Shown piece by piece: positions 17,294-26,558 of a DNA stretch of 64,000 nt (positions are counted from its first letter, which is position 1; every line of letters begins with the position of its first letter). Location of the stretch: positions 3,596,001 to 3,660,000 of the forward strand of contig NZ_CP038213.1 in the NCBI RefSeq assembly GCF_004526345.1, read 5' to 3'. The notes under the pieces are model-generated. The model was not told where the DNA came from. It worked only from the letters and a program-made list of their open reading frames with translations, and ran no database searches. A program made the translations under genes and the position numbers. This DNA is from Ornithinimicrobium flavum (lineage in GTDB: Bacteria > Actinomycetota > Actinomycetes > Actinomycetales > Dermatophilaceae).

Positions 17294-17653
17294 ATGAACA
17301 AGGCAGCCGTCAGCCTGACCACCGGCCTGGAGGACCCCGAGCGGGTGACCGTGGCCTTCCTCGTCGCCGTCGCCGCCGCGGAGGCCGGCCGGCCGACGAT
17401 GATGTTCCTCACCAAGGAGGCCGCGCGGCTCGCGGTGGAGGGCGTGGCTGTCGCGGTCGCCTGCGACGGGTGCCCTCCGCTCACCACGCTGATGGGCCGG
17501 TATGCCGCGGCGGGCGGGCAGATGATCGTGTGCGGGGTGTGCGTGGACGCCAAGAAGCTGGACCCGGAGACCTTCATCCCCAACGCGACCAAGGGTGGCA
17601 CCGTGCAGCTGTGGGAGTGGATCGGGGACGGGGCCACGACCTTCAGCTACTGA
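17294..17653 (+). CDS. DsrE-family small sulfur-relay-like protein
   Basis: 119 residues of the DsrE/DsrF fold, small cytoplasmic proteins that often carry sulfur on a cysteine. Seen are the start TTGLEDPERVTVAFLVAVAAAEAG, MMFLTKEAARLAV and MIVCGVCVDAKKL, which holds two Cys three residues apart; another Cys is in CDGCPPL. An AGGAAAGGA ribosome site precedes the ATG. No Dsr pathway genes are nearby, so its partner is unknown. Confidence 0.75.
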   Translation: MNKAAVSLTTGLEDPERVTVAFLVAVAAAEAGRPTMMFLTKEAARLAVEGVAVAVACDGCPPLTTLMGRYAAAGGQMIVCGVCVDAKKLDPETFIPNATKGGTVQLWEWIGDGATTFSY

Positions 17654-17789
17654 GGCCGCCGGGCCGGACCGGACCCACCCCGGGACGGGCGGTCACCGCC
17701 GCTCCGCCCGGACTAGCATCGAGGTATGCGGCACTCCGGCTCGACCCCGCACCCGTGAGCGGGCGGGGTCGCTCGCCCAGGCACGGCGC

Positions 17790-18699
17790 ATGAGCCCCGG
17801 GCACGACCACGGCACCGCCGACACCCACCGGTGGCGGCTGGCGGTCGCCCTCGGCATCACCCTCGTCGTCCTGGTCGCCGAGGTGGTCGGTGCGGTGTGG
17901 ACCGGCTCCCTGGCCCTGCTCGTGGACGCCGGCCACATGCTGACCGACGCCACCGGCCTGCTCATGGCCCTGGTCGCGGCGTCCCTGGCCACCCGCCCGC
18001 CCACCTCCCGGAGAACGTGGGGCTTCCGCCGGGCCGAGGTCATCGCGGCCGGGGCCCAGGCCGCGGTCCTCCTCACCGTGGGGGTCTACGCCTTCGTGGA
18101 GGGTGCCCGCCGCCTGCTCGACCCGCACCCGGTCAGCTCGACCGGGCTGCTGGTCTTCGGCCTCGTCGGTCTCGTGGGCAACGTCGTCTCGCTGCTGGTG
18201 CTGGGTGGGGCCCGGAGGGCCGACCTCAACCTGCGCGGCCTTCCTCGAGGTGGTCAACGACGCCCTGGGGTCCGTGGCGGTGATCGTCAGCGCCGTCGTC
18301 GCGACCACGGGATGGGTGCGCGTCGATGCCCTCGCCGGGATGCTCATCGTCGCCCTGATCCTGCCGCGGGCCGTCGTCATCCTGCGCGAGGCCGGCTCGA
18401 TCCTCCTCGAGGCCACTCCGCACGGGCTCGACCTCGACGACGTGCGGGGGCACCTGCTCGCGGTGCCGCACGTGCGGGACGTGCACGACCTGCACGCCTC
18501 CACCATCGCCACCGGCCTCCCCGTCCTGACCGCTCATGTGGTGGTGGACGAGCAGTGCTTCACCGGCGGACACGCGGCCGAGATGCTCACGCGCCTGCAG
18601 GGATGCGTCGCCGCCCACTTCGACGTCAGCGTGGAGCACTCGACCTTCCAGCTGGAGCCGCCCGGCCACGCCGCGAGCGAGCCCGGCAGGCACGTCTGA
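17790..18699 (+). CDS. Cation diffusion facilitator, CzcD/ZitB-like, frameshifted
   Basis: Zinc/cobalt/cadmium proton antiporter of the inner membrane, about 303 residues when repaired. Seen are an N-terminal HDH metal-binding tail, HMLTDATGLLMAL (helix 2 site), TWGFRRAEVIAA, AAFLEVVNDALGS (helix 5) and the C-terminal VHDLHASTIATGLPVLTAHV domain. The frame breaks around 18233-18240 (CGCGGCC): two bases appear lost, or one gained, just before AFLEVV. Its paralogue at 30862-31797 reads NMRAAFLEV there and is intact. The ATG at 17790 is preceded by GC-rich leader without a clear ribosome site. Confidence 0.75.
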
Positions 18700-18723
18700 C
18701 CGGGGCAGACGTGCCGTGCCCTC

Positions 18724-19338
18724 TCAGACCGCGGGGTAGGCCTGGCTCCGCAGCAGGCGGGCCAGGTGGGCGGCGTTGGCAGCCGCCGTGGCCGTGGCCG
18801 AGGCGGTCGGCTCCGGCGTGCGGTCGAGGTCCTTGAAGTCCACGGTGTGCATCGCCTCGCCGTTCCAGTAGGTGCCACCCTGGGCGGGGATGGTGAAGCC
18901 GACGTCGTTCAGCGACTGGTAGAGGATCGCCGTGATGTGGTGGGCCCCGTCCTCGTTGCCGACGACGACCGCGAGCGCGACCTTGCCGAAGGTGAGCAGC
19001 CGGCCCTGGTCGTCGGTCTCCGACAGCTCCGCGTCGAGGCGCTCCAGCACCCGCTGGGCGACGCTGGAGTGCTGCCCCATCCACGTCGGGGTGGCCAGCA
19101 CCAGGATGTCGGCGGCCATGACCTTCTCGCGGATGGCCGGCCACTCGTCTCCCTCGCCCATGTCCAGCTCCACACCCGGGCGGACGTCGTGGTCGACGAC
19201 GCGCACCTGAGTTCCGGTCACGTCGTACCGGGCCAGCTCATCGAGCACCTGCTGCCCGAGCCTCTCGGTGCTGGACTCCGTCGGCGAGGGGCTCAGGGTG
19301 CAGTTGAGGACGAGGGCGGTCAGGGGTGCGTCGGTCAT
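18724..19338 (-). CDS. NADPH-dependent FMN reductase / flavodoxin-like protein
   Basis: 204 residues of the flavodoxin-like reductase fold: the phosphate-binding start TALVLNCTLSPSPTESST, the ILVLATPTWMGQHSSVAQRVLERLD loop that contacts FMN, and VALAVVVGNEDGAHHI. Such enzymes reduce FMN or quinones with NAD(P)H in the cytoplasm. It is read on the minus strand, tail to tail with the CDF gene 24 bp away. Confidence 0.8.
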   Translation of the reverse strand: MTDAPLTALVLNCTLSPSPTESSTERLGQQVLDELARYDVTGTQVRVVDHDVRPGVELDMGEGDEWPAIREKVMAADILVLATPTWMGQHSSVAQRVLERLDAELSETDDQGRLLTFGKVALAVVVGNEDGAHHITAILYQSLNDVGFTIPAQGGTYWNGEAMHTVDFKDLDRTPEPTASATATAAANAAHLARLLRSQAYPAV

Positions 19339-19439
19339 GGGCCCACGCTAGGAGGTGCCCACCGGTCCCGCAGGTCGGCTCGTCACACGGGCGGGTGAGG
19401 CTCCTCCAGGAGACCCGGGCACACCTCGTGCCGTGGCCC

Positions 19440-20564
19440 TCAGCCGAGGGCTGCGTCCACCGCGACGGACTCGATGCCCAGGGCCTCACCGACCGGGCCG
19501 TTGGTCAGCTGCCCGCCGTGGGTGTTGAGTCCTCTGGCCAGGCTGGCGTCGGCGCGCAGAGCGGCCTTCCACCCCTGGTCCGCCAGCGCCGTCAGGTAGG
19601 GAAGGGTCGCGTTCGTCAGGGCGTAGGTGGAGGTGTTGGGCACCGCGCCCGGCATGTTGGCCACGCAGTAGAAGATGGAGTCGTGCACCTCGTAGGTGGG
19701 GTCGGAGTGGGTCGTGGCGTGGGAGTCCTCGAAGCAACCGCCCTGATCGATGGCGATGTCCACGAGGACCGACCGCGGCTTCATGCGGGACACGAGGTCG
19801 TTGCTGACCAGCTTGGGTGCGGCGGCGCCAGGGACGAGCACGGCACCGATGACCATGTCCGCCTGCATCACCTGCTGCTCGATCGCGAGCTTGGAGGAGG
19901 CCAGACCGTGGATGCGGTTGTTGTAGCGCCAGAACGACATGCGGAGCTTGTCGAGGTCGGTGTCCAGCAGCGTCACGTCGGCACCCATGCCCAGGGCGAT
20001 GTTGGCGGCGTTCTGCCCGGACACGCCGGCGCCGATGATGACGACCTTGGCGTTGGCGACGCCGCCCACGCCGCCGAGCAGGACCCCACGGCCGCCCTTG
20101 GCCTTCAGCAGGGCGTGGGCGCCGACCTGGGGCGCCAGGCAGCCTGCCACCTCGGACATGGGGTAGAGCAGCGGCAACCCGCCCGAGGGCAGCTGCACCG
20201 TCTCGTAGGCGATGGCCGTGACCTTGCGCCGCAGGAGCTCCTCGGTGAGCGGCCTGTCAGCCGCGAGGTGCAGGTAGGTGAAGAGAGTGAGCCCCTCCCG
20301 CATCCGCGGGTACTCCTCGGCGACCGGCTCCTTGACCTTCAGCACGAGGTCGACACCGCCGTCGGTGCCCCAGGCCTCCTCCGCGGTCGCCACGATCGTG
20401 GCGCCCGCGCGCACATACTCCTCGTCGGGAATCTCAGAACCCGTCCCGGCGCCCTCCTCGACGACCACCCGGTGCCCGCGCTCGACGAGCTCGTGCACCC
20501 CGACGGGCGTGATGGCCACCCGGTACTCGTGGTTCTTGACTTCCTTGGGGACACCGACGATCAC
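19440..20564 (-). CDS. ald: Alanine dehydrogenase
   Basis: Converts L-alanine, NAD+ and water to pyruvate, ammonium and NADH, and works in reverse. It is 374 residues, close to other bacterial Ald. Substrate residues are visible: Arg15 (EYRVAITP), Lys76 (LVLKVKEP), His99 (TYLHLA), and Asp in VDIAIDQGG. The NAD-binding Rossmann motif VVIIGAGVSGQNAANIALGMGA is in the middle. It stands alone; the 171 bp between its start and the next divergent gene presumably hold its promoter, with no obvious operator seen. Confidence 0.95.
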   Translation of the reverse strand: MIVGVPKEVKNHEYRVAITPVGVHELVERGHRVVVEEGAGTGSEIPDEEYVRAGATIVATAEEAWGTDGGVDLVLKVKEPVAEEYPRMREGLTLFTYLHLAADRPLTEELLRRKVTAIAYETVQLPSGGLPLLYPMSEVAGCLAPQVGAHALLKAKGGRGVLLGGVGGVANAKVVIIGAGVSGQNAANIALGMGADVTLLDTDLDKLRMSFWRYNNRIHGLASSKLAIEQQVMQADMVIGAVLVPGAAAPKLVSNDLVSRMKPRSVLVDIAIDQGGCFEDSHATTHSDPTYEVHDSIFYCVANMPGAVPNTSTYALTNATLPYLTALADQGWKAALRADASLARGLNTHGGQLTNGPVGEALGIESVAVDAALG

Positions 20565-20735
20565 GGCTGGCCTCTCTACATCTGCGGAGGAGGGTGGGAT
20601 CCGCCCTGCCCCCCGACCGACGGTCGCGCCGAGGGGGGCCGGACACGGATCGACACTACCGAAGGCGACGGTCCTCCGTCCGGGCGAGAGAGCGTCGGCG
20701 GGGAGCTCCAGCCGCGGCGCATAGGGTCACCTCCT

Positions 20736-21644
20736 ATGAGCGACCCCTCTGCGCAGTCAGACCTGGACACCCCTCCCGACCGGCAGGGCCGGTTCGCGCC
20801 GCGCACCATCGCTGCGAGCGCGCTGGCGCTGGGCGCGCTGTCGCTGCCCGACCAGACCCGGATGAGCCCGGGTCGGCGGCACCTGCTGCGGCTGGCCCGC
20901 TCGACCTACGTGGGCTGGTACACCGCCGACATGGCCCGCCACACCCCGCTGCCTAGCGTGCCAGCGCCGCTTTTCGGCGCGGTCGCCGGCGCGGCGGCCG
21001 CGCTGGCCACGGCCCCCGTCGACGAGGCCTCCGACAGGTGGCTGGCCGACCGCCTCGGCTCCTGGGGCGTGCGGCGTCCACGTCTGGCGATGGCGCTCAT
21101 CGGCGCCGGTATGGGTGCGCTGCTGGCGCTGGACCAGCAGCGCCAGCAGTCGTCGCAGGACCAGGAGTTGCTCGACCCGGAGGATCTCTTCGAGACCGTC
21201 GAGGTGCCGGAAGCCGCCCGGGCGCTGGTGACCGCGATGCTCGAGGCGGTCGTGGCAGAGGACGCGGCTGCACCTGGGTTGGACGGGGCGGCCGCCATCC
21301 TGGGTGAGCAGCTGGAACAAGCCAAGGCGTCCGTCCTGCGCCATGAGCTCATGGACACCGACGTCTTCTTCTCCGACCTGGAGGACACCACGCGGGTCGT
21401 TCCCCACGCCCAGACCTGGCCGGTGCGGGCGCACTTCGAGGCCGGCGACGTGCCCATGATGGTCGAGCTGACGATCGGCGACGGACGCCTCGGCGGGCTC
21501 AGCATCATGCATCGGGACCAGGATCTCGGGGAGGACGACCCGCGCTGGGAGGTCGAGCTCCTCGAGGTGCTGGAGACCTGGCCCACCCCGCACGAGGTCC
21601 GCCTCGTCGTGGAGACGGCGGAGGGCTACCGACCGGTCGGCTGA
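20736..21644 (+). CDS. Hypothetical protein, possibly membrane-attached
   Basis: 302 residues, no family recognised. Residues about 20-45 and 70-90 (PAPLFGAVAGAAAALATAPVD) are hydrophobic, and LAMALIGAGMGALLAL near residue 120 is a likely membrane helix. After this comes an acidic, Leu-rich domain (about 130-302) with LFETVEVPEAARALVTAMLEAV and a beta-rich end. It is the last core gene before the accessory island. Start 20736 is the first Met with plausible context. Confidence 0.6.
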   Translation: MSDPSAQSDLDTPPDRQGRFAPRTIAASALALGALSLPDQTRMSPGRRHLLRLARSTYVGWYTADMARHTPLPSVPAPLFGAVAGAAAALATAPVDEASDRWLADRLGSWGVRRPRLAMALIGAGMGALLALDQQRQQSSQDQELLDPEDLFETVEVPEAARALVTAMLEAVVAEDAAAPGLDGAAAILGEQLEQAKASVLRHELMDTDVFFSDLEDTTRVVPHAQTWPVRAHFEAGDVPMMVELTIGDGRLGGLSIMHRDQDLGEDDPRWEVELLEVLETWPTPHEVRLVVETAEGYRPVG

Positions 21645-21767
21645 CCAGCGCGCGGGCGGGGCATGGACCAGCTCGAAGCGGCTGCGCACGAGGTGGTCGT
21701 GTGGGCAGGCCTCGATCGTGAGTGCAAGTGTTGCTGCGTATCGACATGCGTATCGACAGTCGAACGA

Positions 21768-21794
21768 TGTCGAGATGCAGCGAAGATTTCACGA
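21768..21794 (+). repeat. Left copy of the island-edge inverted repeat
   Basis: 27-bp sequence starting TGTCGAGATGCAG and ending CACGA. Its inverted mate lies at 47868-47894 with 25 of 27 matches, next to dnaB. Both copies point inward around the 26-kb accessory region. The IS3 element begins 5 bp inside this copy. Confidence 0.65.
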
Positions 21795-22115
21795 CGGGTG
21801 AATCGCCCCGGGTTTGTCAGACGGTCAGTTCTGCCGCGAGCGGTTGCTCGGCGGTGTGGTTGTGACGGTAGTTCTCAATCTCGATCTCTGCAGGGGTGCG
21901 GTAGCCGAGCGAGGAGTGGATTCTGGTGTGGTTGAACCAGTCGACCCAGCTGAGTGTGGCCAGCTCGAGATCGTCCGCGCCTCGCCAGGGTCCTTCCCAG
22001 TAGACGAGTTCGGCCTTGTAGAGGCCGTTGACGCTCTCGGCAAGGGCGTTGTCGTAGGATTACCCGGCTATTCGGGGCCTTGGTGGTGGCGCGGTCGGAC
22101 GTGTTGTGCTGTTGG

Positions 22116-24056
22116 TCACGCGGGGGTGCGGCGTGTCGCTGCTTGCTCGATGTGTGTGTTGAGCCTGCTGATCAGCCGTAGGTGTCGTTCGGTCTCGGCG
22201 TCCCAGCCTCGGTCGGTGGCGTCCTGAGCGAGGACGGCGGCGTCGTCGCGCTGGGCGGTCAGGACGGGGATGTGCTCGATGGTGGTCCGGTAGGCGGGGC
22301 AGTGCTCGCACAGGTTGGCGTAGGCGCAGGGCCCCTGCGCCGGGGCGCGAAGGCAGTAGCCGCCGGCCAGGGCGGTCTTGATGGTCGCGGTGGTGCGCCA
22401 GTCGTCGCCGTGGTCCGGCTCGTCGGTGCCGCGGTCGGGCGTGGGTAGGGGGCCGAGGCGCGACTTGGCCAAGCTCAGGGCGCGTTCGTACTCGGCGCGG
22501 ACGGTGCTGTCGAAGAGGCGGGCGTAGCGCAGGCTCATCTCGGCGCTGACGTGGCCGAGGATGACCATGAGTGCTTGCAGGGAGACGCCGGCGTTGACCA
22601 GGGCGGTGGCGTAGGTGTGCCGCAGCTGGTGCGGGGTGATGTGTCCGAGCCCGGCGGCGCCGGCGGCCCGGTCGAGCTCGGCGCGCAGCCGGTTCTGGCT
22701 GAGCCGGTGGCCGTGGGCGGTGAACAGGAAGTCGGCGGGGCGTCCGGTGCGTGGGTGCGGGATCGGGCGGCCAGGGCTGCGGGTGGTGCTGATGCGGTCG
22801 ATCAGGGTGAGGGTCTCGGTGTCGATCGGGACCATCCGCTCGGTGTCCAGCTTGCCCAGCGGGACCTTGAGCCAGGAGCCGGCGCCGGGGACGTCGATGA
22901 CGGCGTCGAGCTCGAGGTCGAGCAGCTCGCCGATGCGCAGGCCACAGGCGCGTTGCAGCAGCAACGCGTCGGCGGCCAGCCGGTGGGGTGAGTCGGTGAG
23001 TGCCTGGGTCAGGGCCTGGTCCGCGGCCGGTGGCAGGAACCGGGGCAGGGGCTGGGGCAGGCGCGGGTTGTCGGAGGCGTAGAGCAGCTTGCGCGGTGGT
23101 GCTTCGGGCCAGTCCCACTCGGTGATGTCGGAGCAGAAGTTGGCCACTGCCAGGATCCGTCGTGCTTGCTCGGGCACGGACAGGACGCTGCCGGACTTGG
23201 TGTTCTGCGCTCGGGTGAGCGCGACCAGCCACGGTTCGATGTGCCTGACTCGGTCCAGGCCCGCGGGGGTGAGGTCGGGGTCGAGGGTGGTGACGAAGGT
23301 GCCGAAGTGGGCGAGCCTGGTAGCCAGCGAGGAGACGGTGGCCGTTTTGCAGGTCACGGACTTGCGGTCTAGGTAGCGCACCAGGATCGAGTGCATCGGC
23401 TCGGGCACGCCGCCCAGGCGTCGGGCGAACGGCCAACGCTGCTCCCACGGCGCAGGCGGCGCGGGGAGCACGCCGTGGTGGAAGAGCAGGGTCCGGGTCG
23501 CGGTGGCGCAGGCACGGTAGTGCTTCCAGGTGCGCCCGGTCGCCTCTTGTCGTGCCTGGCCGGCGGCGGTGAGGGCGTCGAAGTCGTCGTGGGTGACCTG
23601 GCTCAGGCGTTTGCCGGTGGCGAACAGCACCCGGGCCATGACTTGCGAGGCCATGGCTGAGGCGACCCGTTCGGAGTAGCCGACTGCTCGGGCGGCGGTG
23701 ATGAACTCCTGGACGTCGTCGCCGATCACGGTGCCGGGCAGGTCGCGCCACAGGGAGGAGAACTTGCGGTGCACCAGGTACTCCCACGAGGGGCGCAGTC
23801 GCCCGGTGACGAGCAGGAAGGTGAGGAACGGGCGGGTGGCTGTGCTTGCGGACAGCTGCACTGCCAGCGGCTCGGCCGCCCAGTCCTGCACGTGCGGCCA
23901 GCGTCGCAGGAAGGACTTCGCCGCGCTCGTGAATGCGCTGTTCCCGCGACCGGTGCGGTCGTGGTGGGCGTGGTAGGCGGCCAGCACCTCCTCCGGCGAC
24001 TCAGCACCGTGGTGCTGGTCAGCTGGACGTGTCGCGTTGCCGGGTGCGGGCAGCAT
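22116..24056 (-). CDS. tnpB: TnpB-like tyrosine recombinase
   Basis: 646 residues. Cuts and rejoins DNA through a phosphotyrosine link during transposition. A long N-terminal part (about 1-300) with SAM-like core-binding helices precedes the catalytic domain: Arg374 (RACGLRIGELL), His476 and Arg479 (HQLRHTYATAL), His502 (LGHVSAEMSLRY) and Tyr511. A Cys cluster near the C-terminus (GYCLRAP ... CAYANLCEHCPAY) looks like a zinc site. Its start overlaps the end of tnpA by 38 bp, so translation is probably coupled. The stop lies 42 bp inside the element's left repeat, leaving no room for a tnpC. Confidence 0.85.
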   Translation of the reverse strand: MLPAPGNATRPADQHHGAESPEEVLAAYHAHHDRTGRGNSAFTSAAKSFLRRWPHVQDWAAEPLAVQLSASTATRPFLTFLLVTGRLRPSWEYLVHRKFSSLWRDLPGTVIGDDVQEFITAARAVGYSERVASAMASQVMARVLFATGKRLSQVTHDDFDALTAAGQARQEATGRTWKHYRACATATRTLLFHHGVLPAPPAPWEQRWPFARRLGGVPEPMHSILVRYLDRKSVTCKTATVSSLATRLAHFGTFVTTLDPDLTPAGLDRVRHIEPWLVALTRAQNTKSGSVLSVPEQARRILAVANFCSDITEWDWPEAPPRKLLYASDNPRLPQPLPRFLPPAADQALTQALTDSPHRLAADALLLQRACGLRIGELLDLELDAVIDVPGAGSWLKVPLGKLDTERMVPIDTETLTLIDRISTTRSPGRPIPHPRTGRPADFLFTAHGHRLSQNRLRAELDRAAGAAGLGHITPHQLRHTYATALVNAGVSLQALMVILGHVSAEMSLRYARLFDSTVRAEYERALSLAKSRLGPLPTPDRGTDEPDHGDDWRTTATIKTALAGGYCLRAPAQGPCAYANLCEHCPAYRTTIEHIPVLTAQRDDAAVLAQDATDRGWDAETERHLRLISRLNTHIEQAATRRTPA

Positions 24057-25113
24057 CGTAGGAAGCCTTCACGTGGGTCGGGGCGAGGTGGATGTACCGG
24101 GCGGTGGTGTCGACGTGGGCGTGCCCGAGCAGGGACTGCATGACGGCCAGGTCGACCCCGGCCTCGGCCAGCGCGGTACCGAACGTGTGCCGCAGCGCGT
24201 GCGGGGCGCCGGCGCCGACTCCGCTGCGGGCACGGTGGTAGCGGAAGATCGTGCGCAGTCCCGCCGGGGTCAGCGGTTGACCTCGGGTGGGGCCCTTGGC
24301 GACCACGAACAACGAAGCGCTGTCGGTGTCCGGGCGTTCGGTGAGCAGGTAGGCGTTGATCGCCGCGGCGAGGTCGCCGTCGAGCGGGACCCGGCGGTCC
24401 TTGCCGCCCTTGCCGTGGACCAGCAACCACCGGCCGCCGATGTCGACGTCGGTCACGGCCAGGGCGAGCACCTCGCACGAGCGCAGCCCGCAGTACAGCA
24501 TCAGCCCGGCGATCGCCAGGTCACGTCGGCTGCGCAGGCTGGCCAGCAGCGCCCTGGTCTCGCTCGGGGTCAGGGCCCGGGGAAGTCGTCGCGGGGTCCG
24601 CAACCGCAGCCGGGACCGGGGCGCGGGTCGGCGCTTGGTGTGGGCCAGCAGCCCGGAGCGTTCTCCCTGCGCGAACCAGCTCGAGGGCCGTCCCTTGGGG
24701 ACCGGGGAGATCCTGCTGGGGTCCCGCATCGCCAGGTACTCATACATCCCCGCGACGGCGGCCAGGCGCAGGTTCACCGAGGCCGGGGCAAGGCGGTCGG
24801 TGCGGCGCCCCGCCAGGTCGACCACGTTCGGCCCGCCACGACCGGCCACGACCTGCTGCCGGCACGCGGACAAGAACGACAGCAGGTCATCAGTGCTTAC
24901 GGCCTCGACGTCCTTGCCCGTGCCGTAGGCCCAGCGGCAGAACGCCACCAGCCCGAAGCCGTACGTGCGCACGGTGCGAGGCGAATAGTTCCGGTCAGCC
25001 AGGTACCCCAGGTAGGCGTTGGGGACGGCGACGAGCTCGGGCCGGGTGGGACAGACCAGCTCCCAACGCTGATCGACCTGGCGAAGACTGACAGCACCGG
25101 CGTCGGTGTCCAT
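24019..25113 (-). CDS. tnpA: TnpA-like tyrosine recombinase
   Basis: 364 residues with the complete catalytic set: Arg211 (YCGLRSCEVL), Lys238 in HGKGGKDRRVPL, His305 and Arg308 (HALRHTFGTAL), His331 (LLGHAHVDTTARY) and nucleophile Tyr340. The SAM-like core-binding domain is at about residues 30-130 (YLADRNYSPRTVRTYGFGLVAF). First gene of the tnpA-tnpB pair; 83 bp separate its start from the right inverted repeat and should contain the promoter and recombinase arm sites. Confidence 0.88.
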   Translation of the reverse strand: MDTDAGAVSLRQVDQRWELVCPTRPELVAVPNAYLGYLADRNYSPRTVRTYGFGLVAFCRWAYGTGKDVEAVSTDDLLSFLSACRQQVVAGRGGPNVVDLAGRRTDRLAPASVNLRLAAVAGMYEYLAMRDPSRISPVPKGRPSSWFAQGERSGLLAHTKRRPAPRSRLRLRTPRRLPRALTPSETRALLASLRSRRDLAIAGLMLYCGLRSCEVLALAVTDVDIGGRWLLVHGKGGKDRRVPLDGDLAAAINAYLLTERPDTDSASLFVVAKGPTRGQPLTPAGLRTIFRYHRARSGVGAGAPHALRHTFGTALAEAGVDLAVMQSLLGHAHVDTTARYIHLAPTHVKASYDAARTRQRDTSS

Positions 25114-25917
25114 GCCTCATACCTACGCCTCCACACCGCCCGAAGCGAGCACCTCCACTGCGAGGTCGCCCACCTCCCGAACGCCCATGCAGGGGCGATT
25201 GGCCGGTTAACAGGCAGTCGCCCACGGTCCCGATCGAGGCCTGGAGACCGGCCTCGATGAGCCGGTCTGTGTACCGGATCGAGGTGTACTGGCTGCCCGC
25301 GTCGGAGTGGTGTACGAGGCCGTTGACGTCGTGCCCGGCGCGGCCGCGGTGCCACAGCGCCATGTCCAACGCATCCAGCGGCAGGTCGGTCTTCATCGTC
25401 CTGGCCGCTCGCCAGCCCACGATCATCCGGGAGAAGACATCGATGGCAAAGGCGACGTAGACGAACCCGGCGAAGGTCGCCACGTAGGTGAAGTCGACCA
25501 CCCACAGTTCGTTCGGTCGCCTCGCGGTGAAGTCCCGCTTGACCAGGTCAGCTGGGCGAGTCGCGGCGTCGTTGGGGATCGTGGTCCGGACCCGGCGATG
25601 ACGCCGAACGCCGTGCATACCAGCGGTCTTCATCAACCGTTCGATCGTGCACCGGGCCACTGGCGAACCGGCGACGGTGACGCCCTCACGACGCAACTGG
25701 TGGTAGATCTTCCGCGCCCCGTACAGCCCGCCGCGAGAGGCCTTGTGGACCCGACAGATCTCGCCCAGGACCAGCTCGTCACGGGCTGCCCGAGCCGAGA
25801 GCCGGCGGGACCGTGCCGCGTAGTAGGTAGACGGGGCGATCGGGCAGCCGTGCTCGGTGAGCACCCTGCAGATCGGCACGACCCCGAACCTCTCGTGGTG
25901 GGCGTCGTTGAACGCGG

Positions 25918-26243
25918 TCACCACGGCAGTCGCGGGTCGAGCTCCCGCGCGAAGAAAGACGATGCCGCCAACAGAATCTCGTTGGCGCGCTTGAGCTCGC
26001 GAACCTCGGCCTGCAACGCCTTGATCGAGGCCGCGTCCTGCGTCGTCGTCCCGGGCCGGCGACCCTCATCGATCTCCGCCCGGCGGATCCAACCGCGCAA
26101 CGTGTCAGGCACGACCCCGACCTTCGGGCCAATACGCCTGACTGCCGCGTTCATCGACAGCGAGGGATCCTCACCATCGCCTCCGCGACCAACCGCTGCG
26201 CCCGATCACGCAGCTCCTGCGGGTACTTCCTCGGTGCTGGCAT
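25918..26243 (-). CDS. IS3 orfA, frameshifted
   Basis: DNA-binding subunit of the IS3 transposase. It starts MPAPRKYPQELRDRAQRLVAEA at 26243 and contains the HTH segment NAAVRRIGPKVGVVPDTLRGWIRRAE and a leucine-zipper-like stretch (IKALQAEVRELKRANEILLAAS). The frame breaks at the CC pair 26174-26175; one more C (G on the coding strand) gives the expected GEDPSLSMNAAV. It ends 7 bp inside orfB, the normal IS3 arrangement for programmed frameshifting. Confidence 0.8.
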
Positions 26244-26294
26244 AACTCCACCCTTCCGTGGAATCAGACCGTCCACCAGACCCGGGGCGATTCA

Positions 26295-26558
26295 CGGCTC
26301 CGGCGAACAGCCCCTGACCTGCGGAAACGCAGGGCAGGGGCGGTTCGGTTCTGGTGGTCGCGCGATGCGCTGGCCTCACGGCTCTGCCCGACACCGACGT
26401 CGCTCTCCTCTGCGACGGACCCCTCGCCGACTGAGCGCTCGCGGCCGGCATCCTGTCCGTGTGCCGATAGGCCTCGCACCGCTCGGCAACGCAGCGTGGC
26501 GTTGCGTCGCGACCTGGCGACGGCTCGGCGGGGCGCGATCGTCTCGTGCGTTGGCGGA
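26295..26558. other. Gene-free stretch with a strong hairpin
   Basis: No coding sequence recognised between the IS3 end and the next gene. It contains a hairpin at 26311-26340: arms CCCCTG/CAGGGG and CTGCG/CGCAG around a GAAA loop. This may be a terminator or a structured recombination target; there is no T-tract on either side. Confidence 0.4.

Larger units (their letters stand above)
22060..25216 (-). mobile_element. Tn554-like element with two tyrosine recombinases, no cargo
   Basis: A 3157-bp insertion in IS3 orfB. The ends carry an imperfect 15-bp inverted repeat, TTACCCGGCTATTCG at 22060-22074 and its counterpart at 25196-25210 (12 of 15 match). Six further bases, CAGGCA (25211-25216), separate the right repeat from IS3 sequence, as expected of a coupling sequence left by tyrosine recombination. 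The content is a TnpA-like and a TnpB-like recombinase of 364 and 646 residues, close to the 361 and 630 of Tn554. There is no TnpC and no passenger gene. Confidence 0.8.
21817..25924 (-). pseudogene. IS3 transposase orfB, interrupted
   Basis: DDE integrase-type transposase read in two pieces, 25924-25217 and 22059-21817. The first piece has the HTH_21-like start (HHERFGVVPICRVLTEHGC), NELWVVDFTYVATFAG with the first Asp, and LVHHSDAGSQYTS with the second. The second has DNALAESVNGLYKAELVYWEG with the catalytic Glu, and HSSLGYRTPAEIE. The break falls between Asp and Ser of the GDSYDNA motif. Removing 22060-25216 restores frame and motif exactly, so the transposase was intact until the insertion. 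Confidence 0.88.
21799..26294 (-). mobile_element. IS3-family insertion sequence, split by a nested element
   Basis: Terminal inverted repeats of 28 bp begin TGAATCGCCCCGGG at 21799-21826 and 26267-26294 (5 mismatches). Without the 3157-bp nested insertion the IS would be 1339 bp, normal for IS3. It carries orfA and orfB in overlapping frames. No clean target duplication is seen (flanks ACGACGGG and CGGCTCC). Confidence 0.85.

Noticed and set aside
21793..26298. Target-site duplication of the IS3 element
   Set aside because: Flanks ACGACGGG and CGGCTCC share only a shifted CGG; no clean direct repeat can be claimed.
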